Shown one piece after another: positions 9,638 through 17,824 of a stretch of 36,745 bases of DNA. Positions within the stretch are counted from its first letter, which is position 1; each line of letters starts with the position of its first letter. This stretch comes from Alteromonas sp. ALT199 (lineage in GTDB: Bacteria > Pseudomonadota > Gammaproteobacteria > Enterobacterales > Alteromonadaceae). The stretch is from the NCBI RefSeq assembly GCF_018619335.1, contig NZ_JAHHDX010000098.1, forward strand, positions 1-36,745, given 5' to 3'. The translations under genes and the position numbers were made by a program. Below the pieces are notes generated by a model that worked only from the letters and a program-made list of their open reading frames with translations, ran no database searches and was not told the DNA's origin.

Positions 9638-10249
9638 ATGACACACCTCTATCAACAATTCGTAACACGGCTACAACTAGCCGACGGCATCCCATTACTT
9701 TTATTGCGCCTATATTTAGCACCTGTGATGATACAGGCTGGTTGGAATAAAGCATCTAGTTTTGACAGTATAGTAGACTGGTTTGGAAACGATGATTATG
9801 GGCTTGGGTTGCCCATGCCTTTGGTTATGGCATTCCTTGCTACAGCTGCCGAGCTGGTAGGTGGTGTTTTATTATTGTTTGGCGCATTAACCCGCTTGGT
9901 CAGTATTCCTCTTATGGTAACCATGGTTGTTGCGATGGTAAGCGTGCATGCTGAAAATGGCTGGCTAGCCATAGCAGACGCTTCGTCTTGGTTAGCAGAT
10001 GGTACTATTTTACTAAATGAGAGCATTATGGCTGCGCCAGAAAAGCTCTCGGCTGCTAAATCTCTGCTACAAGAGCACGGTCACTATGATTGGCTCACTT
10101 CAAGTGGTAACTTTGTTGTACTCAATAACGGCATCGAGTTCGCGGCTACCTATTTTGTTATGTTGCTAGTTTTGTTTATTTATGGCGGCGGACGTTTTTT
10201 CAGCTTGGACTATTATCTAAATAAAATGTCGACGCGCAAAATGGATTAA
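9638..10249 (+). CDS. DoxX family integral membrane protein
   Basis: The protein has 203 residues and four likely membrane helices. The DoxX pattern is visible: LLLRLYLAPVMIQAGWNKASSF at the start, a conserved inner pair around PLVMAFLATAAELVGGVLLLFGALTRL, and a last helix near ATYFVMLLVLFIYGGGRFFSLD. DoxX-type proteins are small membrane proteins linked to redox and metal stress. Some longer gammaproteobacterial members work with DUF692/DUF2063 proteins of copper-binding peptide clusters, but none of those partners is present here, so I give no specific role. About 60 residues between the third and fourth helices form a polar insertion. AGG before the ATG gives an acceptable ribosome-binding site. 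A terminator follows. Confidence 0.85.
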   Translation: MTHLYQQFVTRLQLADGIPLLLLRLYLAPVMIQAGWNKASSFDSIVDWFGNDDYGLGLPMPLVMAFLATAAELVGGVLLLFGALTRLVSIPLMVTMVVAMVSVHAENGWLAIADASSWLADGTILLNESIMAAPEKLSAAKSLLQEHGHYDWLTSSGNFVVLNNGIEFAATYFVMLLVLFIYGGGRFFSLDYYLNKMSTRKMD

Positions 10250-10282
10250 TTTGACCGTTATTCGCCCATCCGTTTTTCATTT

Positions 10283-10310
10283 AAAAGGCCGGAATTTTCT
10301 GGTCTTTTTT
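10283..10310 (+). terminator. Rho-independent terminator after the DoxX gene
   Basis: AAAAGGCCGGAA and TTCTGGTCTTTT form a stem with some G-U pairs and a short loop, ending in six T. It lies about 35 bases after the DoxX stop codon and before the nitroreductase gene. Confidence 0.75.
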
Positions 10311-10386
10311 GTTTATCAGCCGTAGGATCTAGCACTTAGTACAGGTATGCTTTTTATTCTGTCATACCATTTTAAATACGCGCTAG

Positions 10387-10408
10387 CATATGGGCTAACA
10401 ACCATATG
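10387..10408 (+). promoter_or_regulatory. Operator-like inverted repeat before the nitroreductase gene
   Basis: CATATGG at 10387-10393 and CCATATG at 10402-10408 are perfect inverted copies separated by eight bases, 22 bases before the start codon. A second, weaker inverted pair (GGTATG and CATACC) lies about 35 bases further upstream. The spacing suits a dimeric helix-turn-helix regulator, but no regulator gene is adjacent. Confidence 0.45.
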
Positions 10409-10430
10409 AGTGAATTAAGTAGGGACGTAA

Positions 10431-10982
10431 ATGGACGCATTAACATTATTACTCAACAGAAGCTCACAGCCTCGGTTAGAAGCACCTGCGCCAAGTGGCG
10501 ATGCCTTGGAAAATATCATGCAGGCAGCGCTTCGAGCGCCAGATCACGCGTGTCTTACACCTTGGCGATTTATCGTTTGTACAGATAAAGGGCTTGATAA
10601 ACTTGGGGCACTTTACGAACAATCAGCAATAAAAAATGAGAAGCCGCAAAAGGAAATTGAGCGTGCAGTTCAACTCCCGAAACGCGCCCCTATGATAATT
10701 GTTGCTATCGCAAAACACACTGCGCATGAAAAGGTGCCACGCGTTGAACAAATAGCTTCAGCGAGTTGTGGCGTGATGGCCATGCAGATGGCTGCGGTCG
10801 CACAAGGTTTCAATGGTATGTGGCGTACCGGTGGCTATGCGCACTGTGAAACAGTAAGAAACGGGTTAGGTTTAAGCGAAGAGGATGAACTAGTGGGTTT
10901 CTTATATTTAGGAACGCCAGTATTTGAACCCGCGCCTAAGCCGCAAAGAAATAGTGATGACTATTTTGAGTTCTGGCAGTAG
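10431..10982 (+). CDS. ydjA: YdjA-type nitroreductase family flavoprotein
   Basis: This is a small FMN-dependent oxidoreductase of the nitroreductase superfamily. It has 183 residues, the same as E. coli YdjA, and shares its blocks: the start MDALTLLLNRSS, ALRAPDHACLTPWRF for FMN binding, KVPRVEQIASASCGVMAMQMAAVAQGFNGMWRTGG, and a C-terminal VGFLYLGTP. The natural substrate of YdjA-type enzymes is not settled. TAGGG before the ATG supports the start. It is a single gene between the DoxX terminator and a convergent DUF2797 gene, with an operator-like palindrome just upstream. Confidence 0.93.
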   Translation: MDALTLLLNRSSQPRLEAPAPSGDALENIMQAALRAPDHACLTPWRFIVCTDKGLDKLGALYEQSAIKNEKPQKEIERAVQLPKRAPMIIVAIAKHTAHEKVPRVEQIASASCGVMAMQMAAVAQGFNGMWRTGGYAHCETVRNGLGLSEEDELVGFLYLGTPVFEPAPKPQRNSDDYFEFWQ

Positions 10983-11044
10983 ATGGGTGTTTTCTCGCTG
11001 AGCTACTCACATATCCAATATATATAGCTAGTTTTCTATATTAA

Positions 11045-11078
11045 AGGTCTGTTGTTGTCGATAACGTAACAACAGACC
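11045..11078. repeat. Perfect 11-base inverted repeat between convergent genes
   Basis: GGTCTGTTGTT at 11045-11055 and AACAACAGACC at 11068-11078 pair perfectly around a 12-base loop. It lies between the stop codons of the nitroreductase and DUF2797 genes. Neither side has a long T-run, so it is an imperfect bidirectional terminator at best. Its position between converging transcripts fits termination or 3'-end protection. Confidence 0.6.
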
Positions 11079-11089
11079 GGACACACTTT

Positions 11090-11929
11090 TTAGAACGATA
11101 GATCTACATTGTAGCCAGCGAACTTTCTTATATTGATAACGCGGTCGCCATCAAGCATCCAATATTGGGCCTTCACGCCTTGTAATACGCCGCTAAATGA
11201 CGGGTCTTTATCAAGGTTCAAAGACTTTATCTTTACCGGATATTCTTCAACAGGATAGTGAATATCGTGTATTGGCGTAGACACTTCTGAGACGGCCTGA
11301 AGCCCTTTTTCTTGTTTTAGCGCCTCTAAATCGCTTTCAATTTTACTCATTAGCTCTGTTTTAACTTGCTCTAAGTCGACTTCATCGGGTTTTCCTTTGA
11401 GCATGGTGCGCCAATTTGTTTTGTCGGCAATATGATCTTTACATAAGGTTTCAACTAAACCACTAGTTAGCCTGTCGGGCACGCGCAACATAACTGTAGC
11501 CTGGGTTGCACCTTGGTCCATCCAGCGGGTAGATACGCCATCAGTGACTTGACGAGTAATGCCTACTTTAACGGTGCCAGTATTTGCTAAGTAAACAAAG
11601 TGTTCGCTAAAGCAATGTTCTTCACCCCACTGAGGCTCTCTGCATGTACCTTCATGGTAGTGACACTTTTCTGGTTTTATAATACAGCTATCGCATTGAG
11701 CAAGTGAAATTAAGCAGGGGTAGCAATACCCTTGGTTAAAACTCTTTTTAGTTTTGCGGTTGCAGTGAACACAGTTAATCTCATCCGAAAAAGTAACTGT
11801 CACCTCTTTACCAATAAGCTCGTTAATATCTAGCAAAGCATCGCCAATAGGCAGTGTATAGTTAACCTTGTTATTCTCGTCAGCATAGGTACGCATCTTT
11901 TTCAGCATACCTGAATAGTTTGTTGTCAC
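11090..11929 (-). CDS. DUF2797 domain protein with cysteine-rich zinc-binding segment
   Basis: The protein has 279 residues and no signal peptide or membrane segment. A cysteine cluster at about residues 53-95 holds CxxC pairs (CVHCNRK, CYPCLISLAQCDSC) and ends in CREPQWGEEHC, typical of DUF2797 and likely to bind zinc. It is followed by HFVYLANTGTVKVGITR, which resembles the GIY-YIG-like core of the family, and by LMLRVP-type strands. The start is GTG at 11929 with AAAGG eight bases before it. An ATG seven codons later has poor spacing. The biochemical role of DUF2797 is not established to my knowledge. It follows ansA on the same strand with an 91-base gap. Confidence 0.85.
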   Translation of the reverse strand: MTTNYSGMLKKMRTYADENNKVNYTLPIGDALLDINELIGKEVTVTFSDEINCVHCNRKTKKSFNQGYCYPCLISLAQCDSCIIKPEKCHYHEGTCREPQWGEEHCFSEHFVYLANTGTVKVGITRQVTDGVSTRWMDQGATQATVMLRVPDRLTSGLVETLCKDHIADKTNWRTMLKGKPDEVDLEQVKTELMSKIESDLEALKQEKGLQAVSEVSTPIHDIHYPVEEYPVKIKSLNLDKDPSFSGVLQGVKAQYWMLDGDRVINIRKFAGYNVDLSF

Positions 11930-11972
11930 TTTTTAAACCTTTATTTTTTGGAATCTTTTTTACTTGGCATTA

Positions 11973-11990
11973 TTGCTAAGTTTTTAGCAA
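11973..11990. repeat. Short hairpin between ansA and the DUF2797 gene
   Basis: TTGCTAA and TTAGCAA form seven-base arms around GTTT. It lies about 30 bases after the ansA stop (minus strand). No T-run follows in the direction of ansA transcription, so it is not a convincing terminator. Confidence 0.35.
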
Positions 11991-12020
11991 AACCTTCAGC
12001 ATTTAATCTGTTACGTAAGA

Positions 12021-13028
12021 TTAGTCACTCAATTCACCACGCAAGTTCTGCGTTAGCAGCTTACACACTTGTTCAAAAGGAAGCCCTTTACTTAACAAAT
12101 AGTGTAGTTTGGCAAGAGCAGCTTCTGGGGTCATATCGCTACCCGATAATACACCTACTTCTTGTAAGCCGTGCCCTGTGGCATAACCACCCATATTTAC
12201 GCGACCGCGCATACATTGGGTGCAATTTAAAACAGGTATTTCACGAGATTTAGCGTATGTAAGCTGTGCAATAAGTTCTGGGTTCTGAGGCGCATTGCCC
12301 ACGCCATAGCTAAGTAAAATTAGCGCGTTTACTGGCTGCTGGAGGGTGTTTTTAATTACCTCAGGTGCAATGCCTGGATATAAACTTACCATGCCGATAG
12401 GCTGTGCCGACACACTAGATACGGTTAAGTTGTTGGTGGGCGCTTTTGCTAGTTCTCCCGCTTTGAGGCGTATATTAATGCCAGCCTCTAATAGAGGAGG
12501 GAAGTTTGGCGAGTCAAATGCGCTAAATCCGTCTGCATCCACTTTACGACTTCGATTTCCTCGCAACAGCCGGTTATTAAAGAAAAGCCCGACCTCAGCG
12601 ATAGGAAAGTTTGCAGCTACAAATAGTGCATTTAGCAAGTTTACTTGTCCGTCGGACCTAAGCTCTGCCAGAGGTATTTGTGAGCCTGTTACAATTACCG
12701 GCTTTGACAAGTCTTCGAGCATAAAGCTTAGCGCAGAGGCTGTGTATGACATGGTGTCGGTACCGTGCAAAATAATAAAGCCATCATACTTGTCGTAGTT
12801 GTCGGCGATATCATCGGCAATACGCTGCCAATCTGAAGGGTCCATGTCTGAAGAGTCGATTAGGTTATCGTACTCATGCAGTGTAAAAAGTGGCATTTCA
12901 GAACGGTGAAACTCAGGCATGTTTTTTAGCGTGTCTGACAAAAAGCCGGCAGCCGGAACGTAGCCCTGCTTAGATGGCTTCATACCAATAGTTCCACCTG
13001 TATAGGCAATATAAATATGTTTGCGCAT
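12021..13028 (-). CDS. ansA: Type I (cytoplasmic) L-asparaginase
   Basis: AnsA hydrolyses asparagine to aspartate and ammonia. The protein has 335 residues (E. coli AnsA 338) and no signal peptide, which separates it from periplasmic type II. The catalytic threonine lies in IAYTGGTIGMKPS near the N-terminus, and the second active-site segment is ILHGTDTMSYTASALSFML. GSQIPLAELRSDGQVNLLNAL and the C-terminal CMRGRVNMGGYATGHGL are also typical. AAGG eight bases before the ATG supports the start. It lies downstream of lipA on the same strand, but the lipA terminator probably makes it a separate transcription unit. Confidence 0.95.
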   Translation of the reverse strand: MRKHIYIAYTGGTIGMKPSKQGYVPAAGFLSDTLKNMPEFHRSEMPLFTLHEYDNLIDSSDMDPSDWQRIADDIADNYDKYDGFIILHGTDTMSYTASALSFMLEDLSKPVIVTGSQIPLAELRSDGQVNLLNALFVAANFPIAEVGLFFNNRLLRGNRSRKVDADGFSAFDSPNFPPLLEAGINIRLKAGELAKAPTNNLTVSSVSAQPIGMVSLYPGIAPEVIKNTLQQPVNALILLSYGVGNAPQNPELIAQLTYAKSREIPVLNCTQCMRGRVNMGGYATGHGLQEVGVLSGSDMTPEAALAKLHYLLSKGLPFEQVCKLLTQNLRGELSD

Positions 13029-13129
13029 GCAATAACCTTAGCCTTGGAGGTACTTTAAAAGGGGATGGTGTTGTTTGAGGGGCATTCTAACAATACCCAC
13101 GGGTTTGTCACCCTGAAATATCTAGGAAC

Positions 13130-13156
13130 AAAAAAGCGGTGAATATCACCGCTTTT
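13130..13156 (-). terminator. Rho-independent terminator of lipA
   Basis: GCGGTGA and TCACCGC form a seven-base stem around three bases, flanked by four T on one side and six A on the other. On the minus strand it ends in six T, about 70 bases after the lipA stop codon. Confidence 0.87.
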
Positions 13157-13223
13157 AGTCAAAGGTTTATGGCTTACGTGCAATTACACTCTTTGCACTG
13201 AAATAAGCAAAATAAACCAGTGA

Positions 13224-14186
13224 TTACTTAACTTCTTTGCCCGCTGCCTGTTGGTCGGCGTGGTAACTTGAGCGTACCATAGGGCCGCAAGCTGCGTGCG
13301 TAAAGCCAATGTCTTTTGCGTAGTCACCTAAAGCATCGAATTCTTTAGGGTGAACATAGCGCTTAACGGGGTAATGGTGACGACTAGGCTGAAGGTATTG
13401 ACCTAAAGTAAGCATATCCACATCGTGAGCACGTAAGTCATCAAGTACGCCTTGAATCTCTTCGTTTTCTTCACCCATTCCCATCATAAGGCCTGACTTA
13501 GTCATAACATCTGGGTGTTGTGCTTTGAACTTTTTAAGTAAGTCCAGTGACCACTGATAGTTAGCACCTGGACGACACTCGCGATATAAGCGCGGAATCG
13601 TCTCTAGGTTATGATTGAATACGTCGGGTACGCCGTTTTTGAAAATCTCAAGCGCACGGTCCATACGTCCACGGAAATCAGGAACTAGCACTTCAATGGT
13701 GGTCGAAGGGCTGTGCTCGCGAATAGCGTTAATACAGTCTACGAAGTGTTGAGCACCACCATCGCGAAGGTCATCGCGGTCAACTGAAGTAATAACCACA
13801 TAACGCAGGTTCATTTCTGCAATCGTTTTCGCAAGTTTTTCAGGCTCTTCGGCGCTAGGCGGAAGCGGCTTACCATGGGCTACGTCGCAGAAAGGGCATC
13901 GACGGGTACAAATGTCACCCAAAATCATGAAGGTGGCGGTACCGTGATTAAAACACTCTGCTAGGTTAGGGCAGCTTGCTTCTTCACACACAGAGTGAAG
14001 ATTGTTTTTGCGCAGCGTTTTCTTGATGTGGTCAATTTTCTCGGTAGTTCGAGGAAGTTTGATTTTGATCCACTCAGGCTTGCGCAGCATTTCTTCCTTT
14101 TCTGTAGGAATAATGGTGACGGGTATGTGTTTTACTTTTTCATCATCGCGAAGTTTTACCCCCGCTTGAGGTCGTGCGTTACTCAT
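13224..14186 (-). CDS. lipA: Lipoyl synthase
   Basis: LipA is a radical-SAM enzyme that inserts two sulfurs into octanoyl groups carried by lipoyl domains. Both iron-sulfur clusters are visible: the auxiliary cluster motif [12 protein letters not shown] and the radical-SAM motif CTRRCPFC, with the conserved C-terminal RSSYHAD. I choose the ATG at 14186, because AAGAAGG lies just upstream and it yields 320 residues, near the 321 of E. coli. An open frame extends ten codons further without a better start. The start overlaps the end of lipB in ATGAGTAA, indicating translational coupling. A terminator follows. Confidence 0.97.
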   Translation of the reverse strand: MSNARPQAGVKLRDDEKVKHIPVTIIPTEKEEMLRKPEWIKIKLPRTTEKIDHIKKTLRKNNLHSVCEEASCPNLAECFNHGTATFMILGDICTRRCPFCDVAHGKPLPPSAEEPEKLAKTIAEMNLRYVVITSVDRDDLRDGGAQHFVDCINAIREHSPSTTIEVLVPDFRGRMDRALEIFKNGVPDVFNHNLETIPRLYRECRPGANYQWSLDLLKKFKAQHPDVMTKSGLMMGMGEENEEIQGVLDDLRAHDVDMLTLGQYLQPSRHHYPVKRYVHPKEFDALGDYAKDIGFTHAACGPMVRSSYHADQQAAGKEVK

Positions 14187-14850
14187 CAAAACCTTCTTTA
14201 TATGTTGGCTGTGCAAGGGAAAGCGCTTCTAGCAACAATAGCGTTAATTCCTTACCAGCGGTTTCAAGTGTCGTTGGACCATTAAGGCGCGCGGTATCGA
14301 TCATTTCCATACCGGCGTAACCACATGGGTTGATACGCTGAAACGGTGATAGGTCCATATTAACATTTAAAGCCAAGCCGTGAAACGAGCAGCCATTACG
14401 TATTCTTAAACCTAGCGAACAGACTTTCTTCTCGTCGACGTATACCCCAGGCGCATCGGGCTTTGGATAGGCCTTAACGTCATACTTAGCAAGTAGTCCG
14501 ACCACTGCTTCTTCCATAGCAGTGACTAAATGACGTACGCCTAGCTTACGGCGCTTTATGTTAAGCATCAGATAAATGACTTGCTGGCCCGGGCCGTGAT
14601 AGGTAACTTGACCGCCACGGTCAACTTGAACAATGGGTATATCGCCTGGCATCAAAATATGCTCAGCTTTACCCGCTTGCCCTTGAGTAAATACCGCGTC
14701 GTGCTCCACAAGCCATATTTCATCTGGCGTGTTCTGATCGCGCTCGTCAGTAAAGCGCTTCATCGCCTCAAAAATAGGCGCGTAAGGCTGACGACCTAGT
14801 TGGCGTACAATAACGCCATCTAGGTTAACCAATGTCGACTTCTCATTCAC
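14179..14850 (-). CDS. lipB: Octanoyl-[acyl-carrier-protein]:protein octanoyltransferase
   Basis: LipB moves octanoate from acyl-carrier protein to lipoyl domains, the step before LipA. The 223 residues include [19 protein letters not shown], the [12 protein letters not shown] block, [25 protein letters not shown] (with the conserved active-site lysine region), and [11 protein letters not shown] with the catalytic cysteine. The start is GTG, directly after the ybeD stop TAA, so translation is probably coupled. An out-of-frame ATG four bases later is not usable. Its stop overlaps the lipA start. Confidence 0.96.
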   Translation of the reverse strand: MNEKSTLVNLDGVIVRQLGRQPYAPIFEAMKRFTDERDQNTPDEIWLVEHDAVFTQGQAGKAEHILMPGDIPIVQVDRGGQVTYHGPGQQVIYLMLNIKRRKLGVRHLVTAMEEAVVGLLAKYDVKAYPKPDAPGVYVDEKKVCSLGLRIRNGCSFHGLALNVNMDLSPFQRINPCGYAGMEMIDTARLNGPTTLETAGKELTLLLLEALSLAQPTYKEGFDE

Positions 14851-15114
14851 TTAAAGTACAACCCTAACAAGCTCTAATTTAGCTAATTCAGTGTAAATGG
14901 TTTCCATGTGCTCTTTGCTGGTTACACGCACACTAATAGATACCGAGTGGTAAGTACCTTTACTACTTGGTTTTACTTTAGGTGAATAGTCGCCTGGTGC
15001 ATGCTGTTGAAGACAGCCTACTACCTGTTCTGGTAGGTCTTCATGGGCAACGCCCATTACTTTAAAAGTCTGGTTTGTTGGAAAATCTAGTAGTTCGTCG
15101 AAACGGGTATCCAT
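14851..15114 (-). CDS. ybeD: DUF493 family protein YbeD
   Basis: YbeD-type proteins are small (87 residues here and in E. coli) with a ferredoxin-like fold resembling regulatory ACT-type domains. The blocks [20 protein letters not shown] and [25 protein letters not shown] are family hallmarks. The function is not established; conserved linkage with lipB suggests a lipoate-related role, which is inference. AAGGATAT precedes the ATG. It is the first gene of the ybeD-lipB-lipA set and lies just after the dacA terminator. Confidence 0.93.
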   Translation of the reverse strand: MDTRFDELLDFPTNQTFKVMGVAHEDLPEQVVGCLQQHAPGDYSPKVKPSSKGTYHSVSISVRVTSKEHMETIYTELAKLELVRVVL

Positions 15115-15144
15115 GCGATATCCTTGGTACTTTAAATATCATAT

Positions 15145-15178
15145 AAAAAAACGGCCAGATTGTAACAAATCTGGCCGC
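15145..15178 (-). terminator. Rho-independent terminator of dacA
   Basis: CGGCCAGAT and ATCTGGCCG form a nine-base perfect stem around eight bases. On the minus strand it is followed by seven T. It lies about 40 bases after the dacA stop and separates it from ybeD. Confidence 0.92.
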
Positions 15179-15215
15179 TTCACAACTAGCTTTTTAACGT
15201 TTTCGGTATTAGAAC

Positions 15216-16400
15216 TTACTCGTCGTCAAATCCTAGCTGAAGCATAATGTAGTCTTTAGCGCGGTTAAAGAAGCTGCCTTCTTTGACTTCTTGAAGTGTT
15301 ACCAGCGGGTAACTAGCCACATCTTCACCTTCTAGCTGTAGGTAAAGTTTCCCTACAACCTGACCTTTTGCAAGAGGTGCTTCTAGCTTGTCATCAAGTT
15401 CAAAATTCGCCTCTAAGTTGGCCGCTTGGCCGCGTGGAATAGTAATGGGGGTAGATTGGTTAATTCCAAGGTCTACGGTTTCTCTATCGCCCATATAGAT
15501 GCGATGTGCAACGAAACTATGGCCAGCTTCATATGGCGTTAGTGTTTCGTAAAAACGGAAGCCGTATTTCAGCAGTTTTTTGTTTTCAACTTTACGAGCG
15601 CGCTCGCTGTCGGTACCCATAACCACGGAAATTAAACGCATTCCGCCTTGTTCAGCTGATGTAATTAGGCTGTAGCCAGCGTCTGATGTGTGACCAGTTT
15701 TGATACCGTCAACGTTTAAGCTCTTGTCCCACAATAGGCTATTGCGGTTGTATTGCTTGATACCGTTGTAGGTGAACTCTTTTTCGCTGTAAATTTTGTA
15801 CATTTCTGGCGTCTCAGCAATAAGCGCGCGAGACAAAACAGCCATATCACGTGGTGTAGTGTAGTGGTCTGGGTCGTGCAAGCCGTGGGCGTTTACCCAA
15901 TGTGAGCCTGTCATGCCAAGTGATGCAGAATGGGCGTTCATCATGCTTGCAAAAGCAGATTCAGAACCTGCTACATGTTCTGCCATTGCTACACAGGCGT
16001 CGTTACCCGATTGCACAACGATACCGCGTAGTAGGTCACTGACAGAAACTTGTGTACCTACTTCGATAAACATTTTTGATGAGTCTGGGAATTTTTTCGC
16101 CCATGCATTCTCAGAAATGGAAACTTCATCGTCTAGACTTATGTTGCCCGCTTGAAGCTCTTTACCAATGACATAAATCGTCATAATTTTGGTTAAGCTT
16201 GCTGGCGCAAGTTGCATGTCTGCGTTTTTTGATGCAATAACGTTACCGGTTTCATAGTCGGTAAGTAAAAAACCTTCTGCAGCTACAGTGGGGGCTGGAG
16301 GTGTCACTACTGCAGCGTTCGTTGTATGCAGTAATGTCCCCATCACCAAAAAGGCAAATGAAAGTAATGACGGTTTAGCGCGTTGAATTATTCTGAGCAT
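15216..16400 (-). CDS. dacA: D-alanyl-D-alanine carboxypeptidase (PBP5/6 family)
   Basis: DacA removes the terminal D-alanine from peptidoglycan stem peptides at the outer face of the inner membrane. The protein has 394 residues and an N-terminal signal peptide (cleavage near TTNAA, about residue 30). The serine-peptidase triad motifs are present: SLTK at about residues 68-71, SGN in VVQSGNDACVAMAEH, and KTG in IKTGHTSDAGYS. After a beta-rich domain the last ~20 residues form the amphipathic membrane anchor (FNRAKDYIMLQLGF). The ATG has a weak ribosome-binding site. The gene has a 411-base leader and its own terminator, so it is likely a single unit between rlpA and ybeD. Confidence 0.96.
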   Translation of the reverse strand: MLRIIQRAKPSLLSFAFLVMGTLLHTTNAAVVTPPAPTVAAEGFLLTDYETGNVIASKNADMQLAPASLTKIMTIYVIGKELQAGNISLDDEVSISENAWAKKFPDSSKMFIEVGTQVSVSDLLRGIVVQSGNDACVAMAEHVAGSESAFASMMNAHSASLGMTGSHWVNAHGLHDPDHYTTPRDMAVLSRALIAETPEMYKIYSEKEFTYNGIKQYNRNSLLWDKSLNVDGIKTGHTSDAGYSLITSAEQGGMRLISVVMGTDSERARKVENKKLLKYGFRFYETLTPYEAGHSFVAHRIYMGDRETVDLGINQSTPITIPRGQAANLEANFELDDKLEAPLAKGQVVGKLYLQLEGEDVASYPLVTLQEVKEGSFFNRAKDYIMLQLGFDDE

Positions 16401-16511
16401 GGTTCTAATTTCTTTGACCGTTTATCCGTGTGAGTTAAAGCTTACCCTGTTATTGCGATGACCGCGAAGCGAATACCTCAAAACATGGCTACCCAATTTT
16501 AGCTTTTATCC

Positions 16512-16554
16512 AGTTCGTAACCGAACTCTGATTATTTACCCACGTTATTGTGGG
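16512..16554 (-). promoter_or_regulatory. Two adjacent stem-loops upstream of dacA
   Basis: AGTTCG-TAAC-CGAACT at 16512-16527 and CCCAC-GTTATT-GTGGG at 16539-16554 are perfect short stems 11 bases apart. Neither is followed by a T-run. They could be RNA structures in the dacA 5' untranslated region or protein-binding sites. Confidence 0.4.
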
Positions 16555-16750
16555 GCAATACGAGATCTTAACGAAAGGCTGCGTATAAGACTAGGTTTTA
16601 TCAAAAAAGTTTAAGGGATAGTAGGGGTAAGACGAAGAAACCGTGATATTGCCTGCTGAATGACACAAAGCTGCCATAATGTCGGTGCTTTTATGAGCGG
16701 ATAAACCTAACTAGATTATTAACTCGCTTGTAAGCCAATTTTTCGCAACC

Positions 16751-16766
16751 TTCAAAGTGCTTTGAA
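16751..16766. repeat. Palindrome TTCAAAG/CTTTGAA after rlpA
   Basis: Seven-base arms with a two-base centre, 45 bases beyond the rlpA stop. It may be the stem of a weak terminator or an operator; no clear T-run follows. Confidence 0.4.
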
Positions 16767-16811
16767 TCGTGCAAGCTATAATAACTGATGTATTAATAAC
16801 GCTTTAGTACC

Positions 16812-17819
16812 CTACATGGTTTGGGTGATAGCGTAGGCGTTGGGATAACCATTTTGTTTTAACTGTTCAAGCACCTCTGCCACTACTGCTTCGTCGTGGA
16901 TGGGTCCTAGTTGAAGCTTGTAAATGTTATCAGCTACCGGCAGGTGAGCGGGTATTTGATACAAGGCTGATAGTACGTTGGAAATAGATTTTGCCTTTTC
17001 AGCGTTTGAAAGCGCTGCAACTTGAATGTAAATAGCATCGACCATTGTATTGCTGTTCGATACCTTTGTTGAAGTATCAGCTGTCGTTAGGGCAATCGGT
17101 GGTTTAGGTGAGTTACTCGCTATTTCAGGAGAAGGACCCACAGCTATGCCTAAATACTCGTCGTAGGTTACCGAAGGGCTATTACCCACGGTCACGTTGT
17201 TTTGTTCGTCAAAATGGATAACTTCCAGTTTAACTTTAGCTGTGCCCTTGCTGTGATAGCCAAGTTTTACCGCTGCCGCATAAGATAAATCTATGATCCT
17301 GTTATCGTGAAAAGGACCGCGATCGTTTACGCGAACAATGGCTTTTTTGTTATTTTCTAAGTTGGTAACACGTACGTAAGAGGGGAGTGGTAATGTTTTG
17401 TGAGCTGCGCTCATAGCAAACATATTATAAGTTTCACCGTTCGAGGTTAAGTGACCATGAAACTTTTGACCATACCAACTGGCATAACCTACTTCTTCAT
17501 AGCCTTTTCCGCTGTTCATTGGCGTATAGTGCTTGCCCAATACCTTGTAAGGCCTGCTGTTAAACATACGGTACGCTTCGTACTTTGGCACAGCGTCTAA
17601 TGTTTCAGGCTTTTTAGCTACGTGCTTTGGTGCAGAATCCTGCTTTTGACTGTAACGGCTAGATTGGGAGGGAGCACTTTGACACCCCACTAATGCTAAT
17701 ACTATAAGAACAGCGGCGCTGTTGCGAAAGCGTTGTCTGTTTGCCAGGTTCCGGTTAAAACTTACATTAACCAAACCCGCTTTAACAAAATTAATTACCG
17801 AAAAAAGGTTCTGCAGCAT
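16812..17819 (-). CDS. rlpA: Septal ring lytic transglycosylase RlpA, lipoprotein
   Basis: RlpA is an outer-membrane lipoprotein; in Pseudomonas it cleaves denuded glycan strands at the division site. The order is: signal sequence with lipobox LVGC (lipidated Cys at residue 46 from the first ATG), a Ser/Lys/Gln-rich linker, the double-psi beta-barrel domain (GYASWYGQKFHGHLTSNGETYN ... VRVNDRGPFHDNRIIDLSYAAA), then a C-terminal SPOR domain (IYIQVAALSNAEKAKSI to the end). The ATG is five bases after the mrdB stop. The 20 or so residues before the hydrophobic core are longer than usual, so the true start may be further in, perhaps a TTG near codon 16. Confidence 0.93.
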   Translation of the reverse strand: MLQNLFSVINFVKAGLVNVSFNRNLANRQRFRNSAAVLIVLALVGCQSAPSQSSRYSQKQDSAPKHVAKKPETLDAVPKYEAYRMFNSRPYKVLGKHYTPMNSGKGYEEVGYASWYGQKFHGHLTSNGETYNMFAMSAAHKTLPLPSYVRVTNLENNKKAIVRVNDRGPFHDNRIIDLSYAAAVKLGYHSKGTAKVKLEVIHFDEQNNVTVGNSPSVTYDEYLGIAVGPSPEIASNSPKPPIALTTADTSTKVSNSNTMVDAIYIQVAALSNAEKAKSISNVLSALYQIPAHLPVADNIYKLQLGPIHDEAVVAEVLEQLKQNGYPNAYAITQTM

Positions 17820-17824
17820 ATAAG

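Larger units (their letters stand above)
16401..16811 (-). promoter_or_regulatory. 411-base leader of dacA with stem-loops
   Basis: No coding frame of note is present. On the minus strand it must hold the 3' end of the rlpA transcript and the dacA promoter, although no strong sigma-70 promoter is obvious. Three hairpin-forming repeats are visible: TTCAAAG/CTTTGAA at 16751-16766, CCCAC/GTGGG at 16539-16554, and AGTTCG/CGAACT at 16512-16527. The last two are adjacent, 110-150 bases before dacA. Confidence 0.5.

Noticed and set aside
10406..10588. 60-codon frame overlapping the start of the nitroreductase gene
   Set aside because: It overlaps the well-supported YdjA-type gene in another frame and starts inside the inverted repeat.
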